Below, piece by piece: positions 17,102 through 24,808 of a stretch of DNA of 64,000 nt. Below the pieces are notes generated by a model, which searched no databases, was not told the DNA's origin, and saw only the letters and a program-made list of their open reading frames with translations. Location of the stretch: NCBI RefSeq assembly GCF_000332115.1, contig NC_020156.1, positions 1,240,001-1,304,000 on the forward strand. The letters run 5' to 3'. The position numbers and the translations under genes are program-made. This stretch comes from Nonlabens dokdonensis DSW-6 (lineage in GTDB: Bacteria > Bacteroidota > Bacteroidia > Flavobacteriales > Flavobacteriaceae). Positions within the stretch are counted from its first letter, which is position 1, and each line of letters starts with the position of its first letter.

Positions 17102-17199
17102 TGGAATATTTCCAAGAACTATTCCGTTTCACATGTCAAATATATGGAAATATTCCAATATTATGGAAATATTCCAGTGTTAAAATTGGAATTATTCCT
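17102..17199. promoter_or_regulatory. Array of four TGGAA-N3-TTCCA operators
   Basis: Four 13-base inverted repeats lie in the divergent promoter region: TGGAATATTTCCA at 17102-17114, TGGAAATATTCCA at 17145-17157 and again at 17164-17176, and TGGAATTATTCCT at 17187-17199. The last overlaps the -33 element of the repressor promoter. The consensus is TGGAA-N3-TTCCA. The adjacent S24 repressor is the obvious candidate ligand; binding is inferred. Confidence 0.82.
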
Positions 17200-17215
17200 A
17201 AAACCTTTATATTTG
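17186..17215 (+). promoter_or_regulatory. Promoter of the S24 repressor
   Basis: TTG at 17186-17188 and TATATTTG at 17208-17215 fit the Bacteroidetes TTG-N17-23-TAnnTTTG pattern with a 19-base spacer. The start codon ATG is only five bases after the -7 element, so the transcript may be leaderless. Confidence 0.65.
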
Positions 17216-17219
17216 TTTT

Positions 17220-17993
17220 ATGGCACAAGAGATTTCAACAGAGGCAAAGCGGTTCAAACAGGTACGAGAGGACTTGGGAAAAACACAAAGTGAGTTTGCA
17301 GACTTGCTCGATGCAGGTAGCACAACGGCAGATATTGAACGAGGTAAAAAGAAAATTACCGGCAAGATCGTGACGGAATTATTGCGACAGTTTAATGTGA
17401 ATCCTTTATGGTTGTACGGGAATAGTTATAATAAGTATCTAGAAACAAGTACCAGTACAGCGCCTAAAATTATTACCATGGACACTAATGATCGTGAAAA
17501 TATGATCATGGTTCCTATAAAAGCCAGCGCTGGATATGCGAGCAATGTACAAGATACCGATTGGTATAACGAGTTGCCCGCCTTTAATATACCGTTGCCA
17601 CAATATAAAGAAGGTAGTTACAGAGCTTTTCAAGTAAAAGGTGATAGTATGTTACCTGTCTTGCAGCCTCAAGAATGGGTTATGGGAAAAGCTGTAGAAA
17701 GTGTGCGCATGGCAAATGATAATCGCATTCATGTTGTAGTTACTGCAGAGAGTGTTCTCGTTAAAAAATTACGCAAATCAGAATCTCCAGAAGCGATAAA
17801 TTTAATTTCGCTCAATCGAGAGTATCCTGTAATTGAGCAGCCAGTTGTCGAAATCAAAGAATTGTGGGAAGTGAATTCTAAATTAAGCTTTGACCTTGAT
17901 GTTCATGAAGGAGAAGAAGCAATGATTTCTCTTAAGCAAGGATTAGATAGTTTACGTCAGGAAATCCAGAGCATAAAAAAAGGAACTTCTTAA
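17220..17993 (+). CDS. XRE-S24 self-cleaving repressor (LexA/CI-like)
   Basis: This 257-residue protein joins an N-terminal Cro/CI-type helix-turn-helix (about residues 8-65) to a C-terminal S24 peptidase domain. The autocleavage bond would be Ala104-Gly105 in KASAGYAS. The catalytic Ser143 (VKGDSML) and Lys182 (SVLVKKL) are present with spacing close to LexA. It is therefore expected to cleave itself when RecA filaments form, derepressing the SRAP operon and its own gene. The C-terminal tail after about residue 215 is extra. It differs from classical LexA in its N-terminal domain, which is phage-repressor-like. It probably acts as the SOS regulator of this island. Confidence 0.88.
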   Translation: MAQEISTEAKRFKQVREDLGKTQSEFADLLDAGSTTADIERGKKKITGKIVTELLRQFNVNPLWLYGNSYNKYLETSTSTAPKIITMDTNDRENMIMVPIKASAGYASNVQDTDWYNELPAFNIPLPQYKEGSYRAFQVKGDSMLPVLQPQEWVMGKAVESVRMANDNRIHVVVTAESVLVKKLRKSESPEAINLISLNREYPVIEQPVVEIKELWEVNSKLSFDLDVHEGEEAMISLKQGLDSLRQEIQSIKKGTS

Positions 17994-18009
17994 GAGGTTC
18001 CTTTTTTTT
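17975..18009 (+). terminator. Terminator of the S24 repressor
   Basis: An A-run and AAAGGAAC arm pair with GTTCCTTT followed by a T-run. The hairpin overlaps the stop codon of the repressor gene. Confidence 0.7.
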
Positions 18010-18026
18010 ATAAGTACTGGTAACGA

Positions 18027-18200
18027 TCAATCAGGGTCGTTTTCTGTTGGGTTTGTATCATAAGTAGATTCATTGCTGTTATCGTTGGGTACATCATCAC
18101 GCAACTCTTGCACTTCTACTTCTTTTTCTTCATCTCTACAGCTCATTAAAACAGGAGATACTAAGAATAAAGCTATCGCTATATAAAATACTTTTTTCAT
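18027..18200 (-). CDS. Very small lipoprotein, 57 residues
   Basis: The minus strand from ATG at 18198-18200 to TGA at 18027-18029 encodes a 57-residue protein. It has a typical signal sequence and lipobox (VLMSC, Cys21), then a short acidic tail rich in Asp, Glu and Asn. The tail carries no fold that I recognise. It stands alone between the repressor and the DUF2461 gene, facing the repressor's terminator. Such tiny acidic lipoproteins are frequent in this phylum. Its reality is supported by the clean signal peptide, its function is unknown. Confidence 0.65.
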   Translation of the reverse strand: MKKVFYIAIALFLVSPVLMSCRDEEKEVEVQELRDDVPNDNSNESTYDTNPTENDPD

Positions 18201-18294
18201 CTTATAAAGTTTATGGTTAGACCTAAAGATAAAGACTCCTAGCGATTTGAAACCTTAGATTTATCTTAATTTTTATTAAAAAAGTTAATTATTT

Positions 18295-18316
18295 TTCCGC
18301 TTTCGCGAAAGCGGAA
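18295..18316. repeat. Dispersed palindrome copy (perfect, 22 bp)
   Basis: The 16-bp consensus is extended to TTCCGC..GCGGAA, a 22-bp perfect palindrome, in the intergenic space ahead of the DUF2461 gene. It is the longest copy in the window. Confidence 0.9.
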
Positions 18317-18339
18317 TATCTTAGAACAAAACACCATAC

Positions 18340-18999
18340 ATGAGCTTCTATAAACTTTATGATTTCTTAAGAGACTTGCAAAAAAACAACAACAAAGAAT
18401 GGATGGACGAGAACCGAAAGCGTTATCATGAAGTGCGCGATTGGTACATCGACTGGTTGAATCAGCTGGATATTGAATTAGGAAAAGTTGATCCAGATTA
18501 TATATCTACTGATGGTAGAAAAGCGATCAATCGGATCAATAATAATTTGATGTTTCATCCAGAGAAGCCGATTTATAAGGATCATTTTGGCGCTGGAATG
18601 GATCTCAACGAAAATGGTAAACAAGGCGATTTTTATATTCATTTAGGAACAGAAGAATCCTTCATCGCTGGCGGATTCTACAAACCTAAAAAGGAATTAC
18701 TCGACTCTATACGCGATGCGATCGATTACAATGGAGAGGAATATAAAAAGATCCTCAATAAAAAATCCTTTAAAGAAACCTTTGACGTAATCGATGATGG
18801 CGATTCCTTAAAAACGGCTCCTAAGGGCTATTCTCAAGATCACAAACATATAGAGTTGTTGCGCATGAAAACATTTGCCGTGCAACATGATGTAACGCAA
18901 AAAGAAGTAACACAAGAAGATTTTATGCAACGTTGTGTAGATGTTTATAAAGAAATGATTCCTTTCAGAGCTTATTTAAATAAAGCGGTTACGGTATAG
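18340..18999 (+). CDS. DUF2461 family protein
   Basis: The 219-residue protein matches the DUF2461 (TIGR02453) family, recognised from FLRDLQKNNNKEWMDENRKRY at the start, the INRINNNLMFHPEKPIYKDHF block in the middle, and GGFYKPKKELLDSIR. The family is widespread, cytoplasmic and without a known reaction. The length is typical. The gene stands alone, downstream of a palindrome copy and convergent with the carboxypeptidase-regulatory-like gene, with only one base between the two stops. Confidence 0.85.
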   Translation: MSFYKLYDFLRDLQKNNNKEWMDENRKRYHEVRDWYIDWLNQLDIELGKVDPDYISTDGRKAINRINNNLMFHPEKPIYKDHFGAGMDLNENGKQGDFYIHLGTEESFIAGGFYKPKKELLDSIRDAIDYNGEEYKKILNKKSFKETFDVIDDGDSLKTAPKGYSQDHKHIELLRMKTFAVQHDVTQKEVTQEDFMQRCVDVYKEMIPFRAYLNKAVTV

Positions 19000-19000
19000 A

Positions 19001-19975
19001 TTAATCCCTATAATAAACCTTAAATTCTGCGCCCATTCCATAATCGTTATTTCCTGATCGTACTAGTTTGCTATTAGGATTGTAGCTCAAATCAAATAAT
19101 TGCCAAGTCTTATTATTGAAGAAAATACGTCGTACCCAAGTGTTTTTACCTTCTATTTCTGCAGTAAATGGTAGTAAAGGTCGGTAAGTGGTAGATACTT
19201 TCTCCACGCCAGATCTGGTTTTTATTTCTCGGTATTTTTTGGCTTTGATCAACTTTCCCTGAGGATCTGTATAACCGAGAACTTGTATGGAAGCAAAGAT
19301 TCCATTTTGTGGAATGTTGATTTTAAGTTCTTCTATATCTAGTTCATAGGTTTCTTCACTCGTTTGATCAATAATAAATGTTTTTGAAGGATAGAGCGAT
19401 CTGCGTTCTGGACTGCCATCTTCTTGTACATCATAAAATGAAACTCTAAACATAGTAGAAAACTTACGTAGTTTTCCCTTTCTGCTTTTCTGACTTTCTT
19501 CGAGAACTACAGGTAATTTCAATTGTGTAATTTGTGTAGGTTCACCATCGTAACGATCAAATCTTACAGCTATCTCACTTTCTACCGTTGGTAGCCAGCA
19601 ATCAAAATAATTATCGTGACCTATTTCTTTTTTCTTTCTGTTTTTATATTTCCCTGTGAGTTCAGCAGTTAAAATAACGGTATCTAATTCGTCTGCTTCT
19701 TGAGATAGAAATACTTCTGGCTTCAAATCAGAAACCGCAACGCCTAAATCTGCATAACCGATGCTGGAAAAAAATAAAGAATCTACATCTTGATACAATT
19801 TCTTTGAAAACCGAAAACTTCCTTCATCGTCTGCAAAAGTTCCTTTACCGTTACCAAAACTTATAGTCGCAAAGGCAATTGCTTCTTTAGTTTCTGTATC
19901 TTTTATGGTAATGTCTTGACTTTTTCCTAATTGAACATTAAAAAGTAGTAGACTAATCCAGAATAAGTTCTTCAT
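19001..19975 (-). CDS. Secreted protein with carboxypeptidase-regulatory-like domain
   Basis: The 324-residue product has a signal peptide (residues 1-19, ending GKSQ). A carboxypeptidase-D regulatory-like beta-sandwich follows (about residues 20-90), marked by IKDTETKEAIAFATIS and the GTFADDEGSFRFS motif. The rest is beta-rich and unrecognised, with conserved-looking aromatic residues near the C-terminus (TWQLFDLSYNPNS). In this phylum such proteins resemble the plug or anchor parts of TonB-linked systems. The gene overlaps waaA by 23 bases and is cotranscribed downstream of it. A role at the outer membrane is inferred. Confidence 0.7.
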   Translation of the reverse strand: MKNLFWISLLLFNVQLGKSQDITIKDTETKEAIAFATISFGNGKGTFADDEGSFRFSKKLYQDVDSLFFSSIGYADLGVAVSDLKPEVFLSQEADELDTVILTAELTGKYKNRKKKEIGHDNYFDCWLPTVESEIAVRFDRYDGEPTQITQLKLPVVLEESQKSRKGKLRKFSTMFRVSFYDVQEDGSPERRSLYPSKTFIIDQTSEETYELDIEELKINIPQNGIFASIQVLGYTDPQGKLIKAKKYREIKTRSGVEKVSTTYRPLLPFTAEIEGKNTWVRRIFFNNKTWQLFDLSYNPNSKLVRSGNNDYGMGAEFKVYYRD

Positions 19976-21218
19976 TAATTGATTTTAAATATGTTACAAT
20001 CTCGCGTGTTGCGCCGGTATTGCTATTGATCCAGTGACCACAAATCATTCCAGTTTTATCTCTAAAGTGATCATCTTCAAATAATTTGTTTGTGATGGAT
20101 TCAAATTCAGCAGGATTTTTCACTGAAAATAATCCACCAAGATCTTCTAGCTTACTGGCTTCAGGAAATTTTGAGTAATTCTTGCCTATAATAACAGGAA
20201 CGCCGTAAGTTGCTGCTTCTAAAATATTGTGCAAGCCTTTTGTTCCCATTGCGCCACCTACATAAGCAAAATCTGCATAGCTGTAGGCTTTAGTTAATAG
20301 ACCTATTGTGTCGATGACTAAAGTTGATTTTTTTGTAAAAGCTGTTGAAGTGTTTTCTTTTAAATCACTCCATTTTACCATCTCATACTGAAGTGATTTA
20401 GAAAGGCTCTCAATAGCTTGATCGTGCACTTCATGTGGAGCAATAATGACCTTATACTTGTTTGTTTTGTCATTTTCTTTCAACCAGTTTTTCATGATAG
20501 AAATATCTTCTGCCCAGGAACTTCCTATTACAAGACATTTTTTTTCGTTTACAAATTCGTCTAATAAACTCACCGAATTATCTCTTTCTATGAGTTGACT
20601 GGCACGATCAAATCTGGTATCGCCACTGACGCTTGCATTAGTAAAACCTAATTTTTTAAGATTGGTTAATGAAGATTCATTTTGAAGAAAAAAGTGGTCA
20701 AAAGACTCTAGCGCTTGCACCATCCACTTGCCATACCATTTGTTAAAAGACATTTTATCTCTAAAAACACCGCTCACTAGAATGGTTTTACAATCTATTT
20801 CCTTGAGCGCATTAAGATAATTAGGCCAGAACTCGTACTTCACCATAATAGCTAGCGAAGGTTCTACCGTTGCTATAAATTTATTGACATTACTTACGGC
20901 ATCTATCGGTAGATAGCAAACTACATCTGCTAGAGGAGTATTTTTTTTGTTTTCATAACCGCTAGGTGAGAAAAAAGTAAGTACCACTTGATATTCATCC
21001 CGATTAATTTTTTCTAGAACTGGCACTACTTGTTCAAACTCGCCCAGACTTGCTGCGTGCACCCATATTTTAGGCATGGAAGATTTCACTTTCTGGTCCA
21101 GAATATCCCAAGTACGTTCTCGACCTTGTGCTCCGAGTTTCAGCTTTTTATTAAAAGCTCCAGCTAGTGGTAGGCACGCTTTCGCGAAAGCGATAAAAAC
21201 ATCATACAACTTCTCCAA
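19953..21218 (-). CDS. waaA: 3-deoxy-D-manno-octulosonic acid transferase
   Basis: This inner-membrane-associated glycosyltransferase (421 residues) attaches Kdo to lipid A in lipopolysaccharide assembly. The N-terminal membrane-associated helix is at residues 1-18; the family motif WVHAASLGEFEQVVPVLEKI (near residue 52) and the sequence HNILEAATYGVPVIIGKN in the C-terminal half are visible. A perfect palindrome copy encodes AFAKAC at the very N-terminus. It is the first gene of a pair with the carboxypeptidase-regulatory-like gene and diverges from the DegT gene at 21336. The length fits the family. Confidence 0.93.
   Translation of the reverse strand: MEKLYDVFIAFAKACLPLAGAFNKKLKLGAQGRERTWDILDQKVKSSMPKIWVHAASLGEFEQVVPVLEKINRDEYQVVLTFFSPSGYENKKNTPLADVVCYLPIDAVSNVNKFIATVEPSLAIMVKYEFWPNYLNALKEIDCKTILVSGVFRDKMSFNKWYGKWMVQALESFDHFFLQNESSLTNLKKLGFTNASVSGDTRFDRASQLIERDNSVSLLDEFVNEKKCLVIGSSWAEDISIMKNWLKENDKTNKYKVIIAPHEVHDQAIESLSKSLQYEMVKWSDLKENTSTAFTKKSTLVIDTIGLLTKAYSYADFAYVGGAMGTKGLHNILEAATYGVPVIIGKNYSKFPEASKLEDLGGLFSVKNPAEFESITNKLFEDDHFRDKTGMICGHWINSNTGATREIVTYLKSINEELILD
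21177..21192. repeat. Dispersed palindrome copy (perfect)
   Basis: CGCTTTCGCGAAAGCG in the first codons of waaA, read as AFAKA in the membrane-associated N-terminal helix. Confidence 0.9.
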
Positions 21219-21335
21219 ATCAATCTATTTTGATCAAAAATACTATAAATATAAAGGTTATGGGATTCCTATCAATAATGCTTATTTTTACACGTATACA
21301 AGGCATTCTAGCCGAGTAGAAAACAATTCAAGCAA

Positions 21336-22469
21336 ATGCGTAAAATACAGATGGTTGACCTTCAAGGTCAGTACGAAGGAATAAAGGATCGAGTAAATAC
21401 TGGTCTTCAAGAAGTAATAGAATCGGCAGCTTTTATAAATGGACCTGAAGTTCATGCTTTTCAAAAAGAGCTGGAAGATTATCTAGGTGTAAAACATGTG
21501 ATCCCATGTGCCAATGGAACTGATGCGCTTCAAATCGCAATGATGGGACTAGGTTTACAACCTTGTGACGAAGTCATTACTGCCGACTTTACTTTTGCCG
21601 CAACCGTGGAAGTGATTGCGCTTTTGAATTTGACACCAGTTCTTGTAGATGTAAATCCTTATAACTTCAACATAGATACTGAAGCTATTAAAAAGGCGAT
21701 TACACCTAAAACTAAGGCGATTGTACCGGTTCATTTATTTGGCCAGACGGCAAATATGGACGAGATCATGGCCATTGCTAAAGAGCATGATCTTTATGTG
21801 ATAGAAGACAATGCACAAGGAATAGGTTCTAATTATATGCATAGCGACGGTTCTAAGTCTAAAACTGGAACGATAGGAAACGTAGGAACCACTTCTTTTT
21901 TTCCTTCTAAGAATTTAGGAGCTTATGGAGATGGTGGCGCGATTTTTACAAATGACGATGAGCTGGCACATATTATACGTGGTGTGGTAAATCACGGTAT
22001 GTACGAGCGTTACCACCACGATGTAGTAGGTGTCAATTCTAGACTGGACGCTATGCAAGCCGTAGTGTTGAGAGCAAAATTACCTCATCTTAACGACTAT
22101 AATAATGCACGTAGAGATGCAGCGCGCAAATACACCGCTGCTTTTGCACAGGAGGAAAAGATCATCACACCTATAGTTTGTGACAATTGTGACTGTCACG
22201 TATTTCATCAATATACGTTAGTGATTAAAGATGCAGATCGTGACGGACTGGTAAAACACTTGCAAACAAATAACATTCCTTGTGGTGTGTATTACCCAAT
22301 ACCACTACACAAACAAAAGGCCTATCTAGACGATCGCTATAAAGAAGAGAACTTTGCTGTGACTAATCAGCTGGTAAAAGAATGTATTTCTTTACCTATG
22401 CATACCGAGCTCGATGACGAGCAAATTAAATTTATTACCGATTGTGTCAAGGAGTTTTTGAATAGTTAA
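21336..22469 (+). CDS. DegT/DnrJ/EryC1/StrS-type sugar aminotransferase
   Basis: This 377-residue PLP enzyme would transfer an amino group to a nucleotide-linked sugar for surface polysaccharide synthesis. Visible features: PCANGTDALQIAM (substrate and cofactor binding), VDVNPYNFNID, the VPVHLFGQTANMDEI segment, and the PLP lysine in FFPSKNLGAYGDGGA. The C-terminal part has the family's NIPCGVYYPIPLHKQ. The particular sugar is not deducible. It sits divergent from waaA, consistent with a shared role in the outer envelope, and is followed after three bases by a small membrane protein gene. Confidence 0.9.
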   Translation: MRKIQMVDLQGQYEGIKDRVNTGLQEVIESAAFINGPEVHAFQKELEDYLGVKHVIPCANGTDALQIAMMGLGLQPCDEVITADFTFAATVEVIALLNLTPVLVDVNPYNFNIDTEAIKKAITPKTKAIVPVHLFGQTANMDEIMAIAKEHDLYVIEDNAQGIGSNYMHSDGSKSKTGTIGNVGTTSFFPSKNLGAYGDGGAIFTNDDELAHIIRGVVNHGMYERYHHDVVGVNSRLDAMQAVVLRAKLPHLNDYNNARRDAARKYTAAFAQEEKIITPIVCDNCDCHVFHQYTLVIKDADRDGLVKHLQTNNIPCGVYYPIPLHKQKAYLDDRYKEENFAVTNQLVKECISLPMHTELDDEQIKFITDCVKEFLNS

Positions 22470-22472
22470 GCT

Positions 22473-23000
22473 ATGAGCAATCGCCATTTGACGGTTATTA
22501 TTATAAGAATTGCAGGGATTTTTCTTTTTACAAAGATTTTTGATCATTTTGCTGTTTACTTCTTCTCCATTTTTTCAGCATCTATGATGAATTTATTTAG
22601 GGAAACGATAAATAACCCAATTGAAAGGATTTACGCTTCAAATATATTTCTATTAATAATAAATATTTTTGTATCTCTATTTTTGATCCTAAAGGCAGAA
22701 TGGGTAGCTGGAAAACTAGTTAGAAATGAGCAGTCTATATCAATTGGTATCAATGCAAAATCGCTTACAAAAGTGATTCTTTTAACTACGAGTGTCATAT
22801 GGTTAGCGCGAGCTATTTATCTTTTCCCTCATGCGGTAAATTATTTTATATCTATTTATGAAAGATATACTGATATTAAAAACGCTCAGCCCTATGATTT
22901 CGAGATAATGTCTTATATATTAAAAATTTCATTAGGGTTATTTCTAATCTTGAGAATCGATAGAATCACGAATTGGATTGCAAAAAAAGGCAACTTGTAA
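22473..23000 (+). CDS. Four-helix membrane protein, unknown
   Basis: This 175-residue product is hydrophobic, with about four predicted membrane segments (near residues 8-30, 55-75, 100-120 and 145-163). No motif is recognised. It starts just three bases after the aminotransferase stop and ends before the SH3 gene, so it is probably cotranscribed with both. A role in envelope biogenesis would be a guess from its neighbours. Confidence 0.55.
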   Translation: MSNRHLTVIIIRIAGIFLFTKIFDHFAVYFFSIFSASMMNLFRETINNPIERIYASNIFLLIINIFVSLFLILKAEWVAGKLVRNEQSISIGINAKSLTKVILLTTSVIWLARAIYLFPHAVNYFISIYERYTDIKNAQPYDFEIMSYILKISLGLFLILRIDRITNWIAKKGNL

Positions 23001-23030
23001 GTAGGTCTCATAATTGATAATACAACCACT

Positions 23031-24167
23031 ATGAAAGCAAATTTGAATATTCTTTTAGTAGTGGTTTTTTTGTGTTCCGCTTTTGTACCGCAACAAGTGC
23101 GGCATAAACTTCCCGTTGGGAAAGCGCAATTAAAACCAAACACCTGCTATTTTATAAATGCTGAAAATGGCTTAAATCTTAGAGAAGGACCAAGTGTGAA
23201 TCATAAGATTATTGATAAATTCACCTATGGTGCTCAAGTGAAGGTTATTGAAAATGTTCCATCTGTTGGGAAGACTTTTGTAATGGATGATGGTAAAAAA
23301 GTATACGGAAGTTGGGTGCGTGTAGAACCTACTTTTAATTATAATTACTATAGTAAAACAAAACTATATCTTTTTGATGCGTATTTGAGCAAGCACCTGA
23401 CTACAATTCCATCGCAAAGTCTTCATAATTTTGTAGAGCTTTATGATAGCGCCGCTCATGATGATTATACACCTAAGACTGGTGTTTCTTCAAGAAGAGA
23501 AATGGATCGTGGTTGTGATGTACGTTATGAATACAATCCAGCAGCAAAGGAAGCACTCAAAGATATTATTCAGTTTGAGGTAGTGAATAAAGAAGATTAT
23601 ATCCATCAAAAAATTATAGGTAATTATGAGATTGACACTACATGGCAGCCCAAAAAATTTAAGTTAGAAAACGAATACCGACCTGTAGAATGGGAACAAT
23701 ATTATTTACCTCTCAATAAAGGTAAGGATTCTGTTTTGATAAAAGACCATTTAGGAGAATGGGCTTCAAAAACAGAATATTTCGGTCAGATAGATGAGTT
23801 AGACAGTTATTTGATTTCTGGTTTTGTAGAAGATGCAGAGGTCATTCTGGTAAATCGTACTACAGGCAAAAAGTCTGTTTTATCAAGTGGATTTCCTTCT
23901 ATTTCTCCTAATGGCGAATACTTGATTGCCGAATATCATAATGGTTTTGATAATACTACCTATTTCAGTTTAGGAGAATTTGATGAAGAAGCAATGCCAC
24001 AAGGTTATTTCATCAGTTTTTCCAGTTGGATTACTGCTGGCGATTTCTTTTGGATTGCAGAGAATGAATTCATTATGGGCGTTTTACCTATGGATAGTAT
24101 CTTTAGAAACCCTGCCTCCAGTAGTATGTCTAAAGCTATATACTTGAAAGGAACGATTCAGTTTTAA
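23031..24167 (+). CDS. Secreted SH3-domain protein
   Basis: The 378-residue product starts with a signal sequence (residues 1-22, ending FVPQ). A bacterial SH3 domain follows (about residues 37-100), recognised by NAENGLNLREGPSVNHKIID and GSWVRVE, the pattern of SH3_3 domains that bind cell-wall or periplasmic partners. The rest (about residues 110-378) has no recognised fold. It follows the small membrane protein with a 30-base gap. The full-length family is unknown to me. Confidence 0.7.
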   Translation: MKANLNILLVVVFLCSAFVPQQVRHKLPVGKAQLKPNTCYFINAENGLNLREGPSVNHKIIDKFTYGAQVKVIENVPSVGKTFVMDDGKKVYGSWVRVEPTFNYNYYSKTKLYLFDAYLSKHLTTIPSQSLHNFVELYDSAAHDDYTPKTGVSSRREMDRGCDVRYEYNPAAKEALKDIIQFEVVNKEDYIHQKIIGNYEIDTTWQPKKFKLENEYRPVEWEQYYLPLNKGKDSVLIKDHLGEWASKTEYFGQIDELDSYLISGFVEDAEVILVNRTTGKKSVLSSGFPSISPNGEYLIAEYHNGFDNTTYFSLGEFDEEAMPQGYFISFSSWITAGDFFWIAENEFIMGVLPMDSIFRNPASSSMSKAIYLKGTIQF

Positions 24168-24177
24168 ATTGTTTCTT

Positions 24178-24474
24178 CTATTTTGTCAAGTGGTTTGGAA
24201 TATCTCTGCTGCCGTGGAGGATTCTAGTGATTATGATGAGATCATCATTTTGTATATGGTAGAATATCATATGCGATTGATACGGAAAAGCATATAGGTT
24301 TTTTGCAATATGCTTTCGTAATGTTCCCATATTATGATGCCGTTCGATAGATTTGAAAACGTCCTCCATCTCCATTAAATATAGAATAGTTCTTTCCAGC
24401 CCAAATTCTTGAATGGAAAATTCATAGATTTCATTAATATCCCACTGGGCAACTTCTGAAACAATGTAACCCAT
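24178..24474 (-). CDS. parE: ParE/RelE-type toxin
   Basis: The 98-residue protein has the ParE/RelE fold: an N-terminal DINEIYEFSIQEFG helix with conserved hydrophobic residues, and the C-terminal YQSHMIFYHIQNDDLIIITRILHGSRD strands ending in the typical HGSRD. ParE members poison DNA gyrase, whereas RelE members cut mRNA on ribosomes. The gene directly follows the antitoxin gene with no space. Expression is probably controlled from the operator upstream of the antitoxin gene. The ParE assignment over RelE rests on the partner type. Confidence 0.85.
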   Translation of the reverse strand: MGYIVSEVAQWDINEIYEFSIQEFGLERTILYLMEMEDVFKSIERHHNMGTLRKHIAKNLYAFPYQSHMIFYHIQNDDLIIITRILHGSRDIPNHLTK

Positions 24475-24711
24475 TTACGCACTAGCTTTTTCAGATAGTT
24501 TGCGCTCTAAAAATTCTTTCATTGAAAATTCCGTGGCAGGCGCATCAATCCCCTTTTGAATTTCAGCTTTTAACCAAGCTAATTTTCTATCATATTCTTC
24601 AGAATGTGCACGCAACGCTTCCCTCACTACCTCACTAGCATTTTTATAATCGCCAGATTTTACTAAGTCTTTGATGTATTTTTCTTGCTTTTCTGTAAAG
24701 GAAATGTTCAT
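24475..24711 (-). CDS. parD: ParD-type antitoxin
   Basis: This 78-residue ribbon-helix-helix antitoxin starts at MNISFTEKQ (24711); an upstream in-frame Met would add ten residues through the operator. It has the ParD pattern KYIKDLVKSGDYKNASEVVREALR, then a C-terminal arm rich in Glu and Lys that wraps the toxin. It would neutralise the ParE-like toxin and repress its own promoter. The start is supported by the -7 element (24730-24737) and the inverted repeat just upstream. Confidence 0.88.
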   Translation of the reverse strand: MNISFTEKQEKYIKDLVKSGDYKNASEVVREALRAHSEEYDRKLAWLKAEIQKGIDAPATEFSMKEFLERKLSEKASA

Positions 24712-24719
24712 AATACGTT

Positions 24720-24751
24720 CATTTATGTCCAAATATAACATAAATGGACAT
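24720..24751 (-). promoter_or_regulatory. Antitoxin operator with embedded -7 element
   Basis: Two nested inverted repeats, CATTTATG/CATAAATG (24720-24727 and 24739-24746) and ATGTCCA/TGGACAT (24725-24731 and 24745-24751), surround a minus-strand TATATTTG -7 element at 24737-24730. This fits an autorepressed toxin-antitoxin promoter. Confidence 0.6.
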
Positions 24752-24808
24752 TTTTAAAATTATTGAATGTGATAAAACTGTCTTAACTTGTGAGTTCAAA
24801 TTATAATT

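Noticed and set aside
18295..18316. Palindrome copies as CRISPR repeats or IS ends
   Set aside because: Copies are dispersed at kilobase spacing, lack spacers and no transposase is nearby.
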